Origin: Poseidonocella sedimentorum
GTDB lineage: Bacteria > Pseudomonadota > Alphaproteobacteria > Rhodobacterales > Rhodobacteraceae
Direction of reading: 5' to 3'
Length of the DNA: 64,000 bases
Assembly: GCF_900116005.1 (NCBI RefSeq)
Contig: NZ_FOYI01000010.1
Coordinates: forward strand, 62,001-126,000
Shown: positions 58,815-64,000 of the stretch, piece by piece
Layout: the number at the start of each line of letters is the position of its first letter
Numbering within the stretch: position 1 is the first letter of the stretch
Program-made: the position numbers and the translations under genes
Notes under the pieces: generated by a model
Seen by the model: the letters and a program-made list of their open reading frames with translations, nothing else
Database searches by the model: none
Told to the model about the DNA's origin: nothing

Positions 58815-60632
58815 TCAGACCCAGAGCAACAGGCGCAGGTAATCCACCAGCCGGCGGCTCGCGATCCAGTAGAGCGGGCGGTGGTCGACCGAGATCTTGG
58901 CCACGCCGGTCATGCCGGGGAGCCACCAGTCGGGCTGGTCCTCGGGCTGGGTCAGGCGGACGGGAAAGACCGTCTCGCCATCCTGCGCCGCGGCGGCGGG
59001 AATCACGGTGCGCACCGCGAGCGGCACGCTGGTGTCGGGCCGCGCCAGAAGGCTGACGTCGGTCTGTTGTCCTTCGCGCAGGAAGCTCAGGTCCCGCTCC
59101 GAAACGGCGGCCTCCACGTAGAGCGACGAGAGCGCGGCGAGGGTCACGACCGGATCGCCCCGGCGGACCGGCTCGCCGATCATCTTGGCCGGCTCCCCCT
59201 CGACCACGATCCCGGCGATGGGCGCGCGGGCGGTGGCGGCGGCAAGGCGCAGATCGACCCGGCGCAGCTCGGTGGTGATCTCGACGGCGCGGGCGCGCGC
59301 GATCTGCATCTCCGAGAGCTTGCCAGCAGCGCGTTGGATCTCGGCCTCGCGGTTGGCCTGCGCAAGTTCGGCCAGAAGCGCGTTGCGCTCCAGTTCCAGC
59401 TCGGAGCGGTCAAGGTCGAACAGCGCGTCGCCCGGCGCGACAACATCCCCAAGAATACGATTGCTTTCAGAGACGTAGCCGTCAAATGGCGCGCTGATAT
59501 AGGCCATCGCATCGGTCCGCAGGACGACCGCGGCGGTGATGCGGAAGGGCAGGGGGATGAAGGCGGCCGCGATGGCCAGGGCCGCGGCGAGCGCGAGCAA
59601 TGTCCGGCCCGGCGCGGTGCGCGGCTTGAGCAGGCCGGGGATCGAGGGCGCGATGGCGCGGCCGACGCGGGGGATGAGCCAGCCTGTCTCGCGCTCGAGC
59701 CGTTGCAGCGGCGCCTGCGCCATGTCGCAATGCAGCCGCAGCGCCCATTGTTCGGTCGCGGTGAATCCGCCCCGGCGCCTCTCCAGCAAGACCGCGCCCA
59801 GCGATTGCGCGCGGCCCCGGTCGTCCTCAGTGATCATCGGCAGGGTGATCATGTGGCCGGGGTGGGCGAGGGCGGCGTATTGGCCGTGGCTGTGGGTGAC
59901 GAGGGTGTCGTCGCGCGCGCTCTCGGGCCAAAGGATTTCGCCGCTCTGGGCCAGCGCTTCTTCGGCGCATTGCTCGGCGAGGGCGCTTGCCTCGGTCCGC
60001 CGTTCGACCCCTTCGGCGTGGCTCACGGCGCGCAGCCGCATCCCCGCCCGGGCCCGCCAGATGAGCGTCACCTGATCGCAGGCGAATTGCTCGGCCAGCC
60101 CGTTGACCCAGATGAGCGCGGCGCGCCCGAATTCGCCCGCGCCCTGGAGCCGGGCGGTCAGGTCGATGGTCTGGGCCATGCGCTCGGCGTCGCGGCCCGC
60201 GCGGCGCGATCCGCGTTCGGCCTCGAAACAGAGCGGCGCGGCGGTGAGCGGCATGAGCCGGGCGAGCAGCGCGGCGCGATCGGGCCTTGCGCCGCGCAGC
60301 ACCATCACCGCGCGCTGGCGCGCCCCGCCGCTCCGCCCCAGATGGACCGGCATGAGCAGGGCGCCGGCGTGTTCGGCAAAGCCTTCGCGGGTGAGATCGG
60401 TGAGCACATGGACGGGGCAGAGCGCGGCGAACTCCGGCGCCGTCTGGCCCTTGGGTGCGCGCGCCATCAGGCGCCAGCCGCCGGCCTCGCCCTCCGTCGC
60501 GCGGACATAGATCAGCGCCTCCTTGGCGCGCGCCTCGGCCCGGGCGGCCTCGGCCAGCGCGGGCCAGAACTCGGCCACGGGTCCGGTGAATCCGGCGAGC
60601 GAGGCGAGCGCATCTGTGGAGGTTTCGATCAA
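58815..60632 (-). CDS. GAF-domain/HlyD-type membrane fusion protein
   Basis: Codes for 605 residues from a TTG that overlaps the SecA-like stop (TTGA). The N-terminal cytoplasmic region (about 1-335) contains GAF-like sensor sequence, with a hydrophobic-rich core around 170-310. One transmembrane helix lies at 344-360 (LLALAAALAIAAAFIPL). A periplasmic HlyD adaptor follows: lipoyl half AYISAPFDGYVSESN at 378, a helical hairpin at 410-465, and ATARAPIAGIVVEGEPAKM as the second lipoyl half. Adaptors of this class normally join an inner-membrane pump to an outer-membrane channel. The cytosolic sensor domain is unusual. Confidence 0.82.
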   Translation of the reverse strand: MIETSTDALASLAGFTGPVAEFWPALAEAARAEARAKEALIYVRATEGEAGGWRLMARAPKGQTAPEFAALCPVHVLTDLTREGFAEHAGALLMPVHLGRSGGARQRAVMVLRGARPDRAALLARLMPLTAAPLCFEAERGSRRAGRDAERMAQTIDLTARLQGAGEFGRAALIWVNGLAEQFACDQVTLIWRARAGMRLRAVSHAEGVERRTEASALAEQCAEEALAQSGEILWPESARDDTLVTHSHGQYAALAHPGHMITLPMITEDDRGRAQSLGAVLLERRRGGFTATEQWALRLHCDMAQAPLQRLERETGWLIPRVGRAIAPSIPGLLKPRTAPGRTLLALAAALAIAAAFIPLPFRITAAVVLRTDAMAYISAPFDGYVSESNRILGDVVAPGDALFDLDRSELELERNALLAELAQANREAEIQRAAGKLSEMQIARARAVEITTELRRVDLRLAAATARAPIAGIVVEGEPAKMIGEPVRRGDPVVTLAALSSLYVEAAVSERDLSFLREGQQTDVSLLARPDTSVPLAVRTVIPAAAAQDGETVFPVRLTQPEDQPDWWLPGMTGVAKISVDHRPLYWIASRRLVDYLRLLLWV

Positions 60633-62704
60633 ATCGTGCCCTTCTCAAGCTCTAGTTCCGCGTCGAGCGCGCCGCGGCGTTGTTTGCGGGCGAGCCGTTC
60701 GGCCCGGCCTTGGGCATAGCGGATCATCGCCCGTGCGGCCAGCGATTGCGCCGGGGGCAGCCGGTGCATCCCGCGCCAGAACGCCGCGAGGCCGGGGGGC
60801 AGGAAGCGGCGGAAAAGCTCGTCATCCTGCGCGGTATAGACGCGGACCGTGCCGGGATCGCCCTGGCGCGCGCCGCGGCCCACCAGCTGGCGGTCGATCC
60901 GGGCGAAATCATTGACCTCGGCGATGATGACATGGAGCCCGCCGGTCTCGCGGACGGTGTCGTCAATGGCGATATCGGTGCCGCGTCCGGCCATGTTGGT
61001 GGCGATGGTGATGCGGCCCGATTGGCCCGCCTGGGCCACGATCGCGGCCTCCTCGCTGTCGAAGACGGCGTTGAGCACGGCGACCTCGCGCCCGGGCGCC
61101 TTGGCGGCGAAGTCCTCGGCCAGGGCCGCGCTCGCCTCCACGCTGCGCAGCCCGATGAGCACGGCGCGGCCCCGATCTGCGAGGGCGAGCGCGTCGCGGA
61201 CGATGGCGGCGTTTTTCCCGGCCACGCGGGCATAGGCGCGCAAGGACTGGGTCTTGCGGCGGGAGGGGCGGTGCGTGGGCACGCGCACCACCGCGAGCCC
61301 GTAGGCGCGGGCGAATTCGTCGCGCGCCTCGCGCGCCGTGCCGGTCATGCCGCCGAGTCGGGGGACGCGGCCGAAATAGCGCTGGAAGCTGAGCCGGGCG
61401 CGCACCTCGGAGGGCGGTGAAATCTCCAGCCCGAGCCGCGCCTCCAGCACCTGTTGCATCCCCAGCGAGAGGGTCCGCTGCCGTGCGAGCCGCCCGGTCA
61501 GCTCATCGACCAGCACGACCTTGCCCTCCTCGATCACGAAATGCTGGCCCTCCAGCAACAGGTGCTCGGCATACAGCGCCATGCGCACCAGCTCCTCGGC
61601 CCGATCCTCCCGCTGCCAGAAGGGCCCGAGTTTGCGCGCTTCGGCCATCAGCCGTTTGCGCCCCACGGAGGTGATGTCAAGCGAGCGGAGCGTGTGATCG
61701 ACCCGGTAGTCGCGCCCGTCCTGCAACGCGCGGGCGAGGGCGACGGAGGTCTCGGCGGCGCCTTCGAGGATCGGGTCGGGCTTCTCGGCGGAGATGATGA
61801 GCGGCGTGATCGCCTCGTCGATCAGCACGCTGTCGGCCTCGTCGACGATGACCTGCCCCAGCCCGCGCTGCACCGTGCCGCCGGCCTCGGCCCGCCCGCC
61901 CGCGCGCGCCGCCCGGAGCGCGACCTGCACCGGGTGGGTCGCGCCGGTGAGCGCGAGGCCGTCGCGCAGGTGATCGGCGAGGATCGACTGGGCCGTGGTG
62001 TAGACGATGTCGTGGCCATAGCCCGCCGCGCGCGCGTCCGGCGGGGTCTCGGTGGTGACGCTCGCGGCGCTCACCCGGCACTGGGTGAAGAGCTTGCCGC
62101 TGATCTCGGCGTCGCGCGCGGCGAGGTAGTCGTTGGAGGTCACCACGTGACAGGGCCGCCCGCGCCAGGCGGCGACAACGGCGGCGATCGCGGCGGTGAG
62201 CGTCTTGCCCTCGCCGGTGGCCATCTCGGCGATCGCGCCTTCGAGCAGGGCCTGCACGCCGATGAGCTGTTCGGGGTGGGGGCGGAACCCGTGGGTGCGG
62301 CGCACGGCCTCGACCAGATGCACGAGCGCCTCGATTTCCGCCGCGCCGAGCCGGGTACGGGCGGGGTCAAAGCTGCTGCGCAACCGCGCGCGGGCGCGCA
62401 GCATCTCGGTGGCGAGGTCGGTCTCGTTCAGCGCTTCGAGCCGTTTGGCCCGGGCGAGGGTGCGCCGCGCGACGCGATCGTAGCGCCGCATCGGGTTGGC
62501 AAAGCGGCGCAGCACGGCAAGGCCCGTCGCGCCCCAGCGGTCGAGCAGGCGCGGGCGCTCCTGATGCTGGTGCGGCGCAAGCAGGCGCAGGTGTCGGGAC
62601 GGGTCGGTCAGCGTGAGCGGCCCGCCACCCCAGAGCGAACCCTCCTCGCTGCCAGAATAGCGCGCCTTGAGCCCGGCGAGTACGGTCTGGGCGGCGCCGC
62701 TCAC
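60629..62704 (-). CDS. Shortened SecA-like translocase ATPase
   Basis: Codes for 691 residues from a GTG at 62704 (GTGA overlap with the upstream gene); SecA is normally 830-900. Motor motifs are intact: Walker A IAEMATGEGKTLTAA (residue 158), TSNDYLAARDA, DEADSVLIDEAITPLIIS (288), the preprotein crosslinking region 305-440 including DELTGRLARQ, then GGMTGTA, ATNMAGRGTDIAI and RQLVGRGARQGDPG (606). After NBD2 only about 60 residues remain, so the helical wing domain, most of the scaffold with the two-helix finger, and the zinc-binding tail are missing. Almost certainly not the housekeeping SecA. Confidence 0.9.
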   Translation of the reverse strand: MSGAAQTVLAGLKARYSGSEEGSLWGGGPLTLTDPSRHLRLLAPHQHQERPRLLDRWGATGLAVLRRFANPMRRYDRVARRTLARAKRLEALNETDLATEMLRARARLRSSFDPARTRLGAAEIEALVHLVEAVRRTHGFRPHPEQLIGVQALLEGAIAEMATGEGKTLTAAIAAVVAAWRGRPCHVVTSNDYLAARDAEISGKLFTQCRVSAASVTTETPPDARAAGYGHDIVYTTAQSILADHLRDGLALTGATHPVQVALRAARAGGRAEAGGTVQRGLGQVIVDEADSVLIDEAITPLIISAEKPDPILEGAAETSVALARALQDGRDYRVDHTLRSLDITSVGRKRLMAEARKLGPFWQREDRAEELVRMALYAEHLLLEGQHFVIEEGKVVLVDELTGRLARQRTLSLGMQQVLEARLGLEISPPSEVRARLSFQRYFGRVPRLGGMTGTAREARDEFARAYGLAVVRVPTHRPSRRKTQSLRAYARVAGKNAAIVRDALALADRGRAVLIGLRSVEASAALAEDFAAKAPGREVAVLNAVFDSEEAAIVAQAGQSGRITIATNMAGRGTDIAIDDTVRETGGLHVIIAEVNDFARIDRQLVGRGARQGDPGTVRVYTAQDDELFRRFLPPGLAAFWRGMHRLPPAQSLAARAMIRYAQGRAERLARKQRRGALDAELELEKGTI

Positions 62705-64000
62705 AGCTTGTACCGCTTCTGGAAGAACTGTTGCACGGTGGTCCAGAGCTGGGCGGCGATGGGCCGGGGCGCGAGGGTGAGCCGAAGCCAGCCGGACCGG
62801 CCGGTCAGCGCGGATTGGCCAAGCTCGGGCGCGGCGGCAAGATCGAGCCCGGCGGTCAGCAGGAAGAAGCGCTCGACGGCCTGGGAGCCGGGCGCGGCGG
62901 AGGGGTTGGTCGGCGTGTCGACCCGCACGGCAAGATCGCCGCCGCCGGCCGAGCCGAGCGATTGCGAGGGCAGATCGCGCCGCGAATAGGGGACAAGCTG
63001 CAGCGCCGTGACCGGCAGCTCCAGCGCCCGGGCGCCTTCGAGCTTGAGCGCGGCGGCGCTGGCGGGCAGGCCGGCAACGCCCTCGGCCGCCTCCTGCCGC
63101 AAGACGGCGCGGAAGACATGGCCGTCCGGCTCGATGATCTCGCCGATGACCGCCCCTTGCGAGAGCCACGACCCGCGCCGTCCGGTGAGCCCCGCATCGC
63201 GCCAGACGCCGGCGCGGGTGGCGCGCAGGGTCAGGCGGCGGGCCTCGTCCCGGAGGCTGTCGAGGCTTGCGCGCACACCGGCGATTTCCTCTTCGATGGC
63301 GGCCAGATCGGCCGAGGCGCGCGACCGGCTGCGCACGGCGCGCAACTCCGCCCCCCGCAGCCGGGCCTCAAGGTTTTCGAGCTGCAGGTCGAGCTCGGGG
63401 TTTTCCAGCCGCGCGATGAGATCCCCGGGCGCGACCCGGTCGCCGGTCCTCAGCGGCGCGTCGCGCAGCACCCCGGCGGCGGGGGCCAGAACCTGCGCGC
63501 TGCGCAGCGGGGCAACCACGCCGGAGAGCCGCCGGTAGTCGGGCACCGGCAGGAAGACCAGAAGCGCGATGAGCCCTGCCCCCACGAGGGCCATGATCCG
63601 CAGCGGGCGGGCGTGTTTGCGGCGGAAATGCGGGCTTGCGAGGGGTTTCACGAGTTTCACCAGCGGCAGGACGAAGGCATTGAGCACGAGCGCCGCCGCG
63701 ACCACCAGCCCCAAACCGAAATATTGATCGGCGATGAAGATCACGATCCCGGCCATGATCATGATCCGGTAAACGTTGGAGACCACGAAGAACCCGATGA
63801 GGAAGGCGACGCGGCGGGGCGAGACGCGCGCCTCCGGCGGGAGCGGTTCACGCAGCAGCCACAGGCGCATCCGCGCGTTGAACTGGCTCTTGGCGGCCTG
63901 GTGCAGGTTGGGGATTTCGACGAGATCCGACAGAATGAAATACCCGTCGAACCGCATCAGCGGGTTGGAGTTGAAGAAGAGCGTGTAGACGGCCGTGACG
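62701..64000 (-). CDS. M50-type membrane peptidase-like/HlyD adaptor protein, 5' end outside the window
   Basis: About 433 C-terminal residues are visible. The first part continues from beyond the window with NSNPLMRFDGYFILSDLVEIPNL, the conserved tail of M50-type (site-2 protease-like) membrane domains; the HExxH site would lie upstream, outside the window. Three to four membrane helices follow. The C-terminal half is a HlyD-type adaptor: APAAGVLRDAPLRTGDRVAP lipoyl half, a coiled-coil hairpin (LENLEARLRGAELRAV, then RASADLAAIEEEIAGVRASL), and a beta-barrel part. Its stop overlaps the SecA-like GTG, so the three genes are coupled. Confidence 0.85.
   Translation of the reverse strand, partial: VTAVYTLFFNSNPLMRFDGYFILSDLVEIPNLHQAAKSQFNARMRLWLLREPLPPEARVSPRRVAFLIGFFVVSNVYRIMIMAGIVIFIADQYFGLGLVVAAALVLNAFVLPLVKLVKPLASPHFRRKHARPLRIMALVGAGLIALLVFLPVPDYRRLSGVVAPLRSAQVLAPAAGVLRDAPLRTGDRVAPGDLIARLENPELDLQLENLEARLRGAELRAVRSRSRASADLAAIEEEIAGVRASLDSLRDEARRLTLRATRAGVWRDAGLTGRRGSWLSQGAVIGEIIEPDGHVFRAVLRQEAAEGVAGLPASAAALKLEGARALELPVTALQLVPYSRRDLPSQSLGSAGGGDLAVRVDTPTNPSAAPGSQAVERFFLLTAGLDLAAAPELGQSALTGRSGWLRLTLAPRPIAAQLWTTVQQFFQKRYKL

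Noticed and set aside
60629-62704. Housekeeping SecA
   Set aside because: It is about 200 residues short, lacks the C-terminal zinc motif, and sits in an operon with HlyD adaptors on an accessory replicon.

Overview
The window is GC-rich, densely packed alphaproteobacterial DNA, most like the Rhodobacteraceae (roseobacter group). The signs are a DnaA-like plasmid initiator with parAB, a tripartite tricarboxylate transporter, a Rhizobium-type glycerol ABC operon, a VPLPA-CTERM protein and a DUF1403/ScpB-like pair. A rep/par module plus a ccdAB-type toxin-antitoxin pair at 53.3-57.5 kb indicates an extrachromosomal replicon (plasmid or chromid), not the main chromosome. No rRNA, tRNA, CRISPR array or insertion sequence was seen.

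Layout. (1) 0-9.1 kb: a tricarboxylate catabolic island with a PrpF/GalD-type isomerase (cut by the window edge), a TctA-TctB fusion, the TctC binding protein, an AbrB-family membrane protein, a GntR/FCD regulator, TcuA and TcuB, and an oxaloacetate decarboxylase-like enzyme. (2) 9.1-27.0 kb: a capsule locus. It holds an ABC exporter (KpsT, KpsE, KpsM), nonulosonic acid synthesis (NeuB, a NeuA-HAD phosphatase fusion, an AGE-type epimerase), a GT29 sialyltransferase-like protein, other glycosyltransferases, two sulfotransferases, a methyltransferase, and KdsA/KdsB for Kdo. The product is inferred to be an acidic, possibly sulfated, sialic-acid-like capsule. (3) 27.0-31.8 kb: a tightly coupled four-gene operon of unknown function, made of three coiled-coil proteins that share a short C-terminal motif plus a DUF4403-like protein. 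(4) 31.9-37.0 kb: a VPLPA-CTERM surface protein, a 7TM histidine kinase divergent from its LuxR-type response regulator, and an ScpB-like/DUF1403 pair. (5) 37.2-43.8 kb: an FAD oxidoreductase and a spermidine/putrescine-type ABC transporter operon ending in a DAO-family amine oxidase. (6) 44.2-53.2 kb: the glycerol operon glpD-glpSTPQUV with divergent glpR and GlpR-type half-sites between them. (7) 53.3-57.5 kb: ccdAB, parB, parA, four identical 14-bp palindromes (candidate parS) and the DnaA-like initiator with candidate iterons. (8) 57.6-64 kb: an Omp85-type barrel converging on a coupled operon of a GAF-HlyD protein, a shortened SecA-like ATPase and an M50-HlyD protein that runs off the window.

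The two most unusual systems are the SecA-like/HlyD/M50/Omp85 cluster at the right end, which looks like an uncharacterised export or surface-assembly machine, and the four-gene coiled-coil/DUF4403 operon at 27-31.8 kb.
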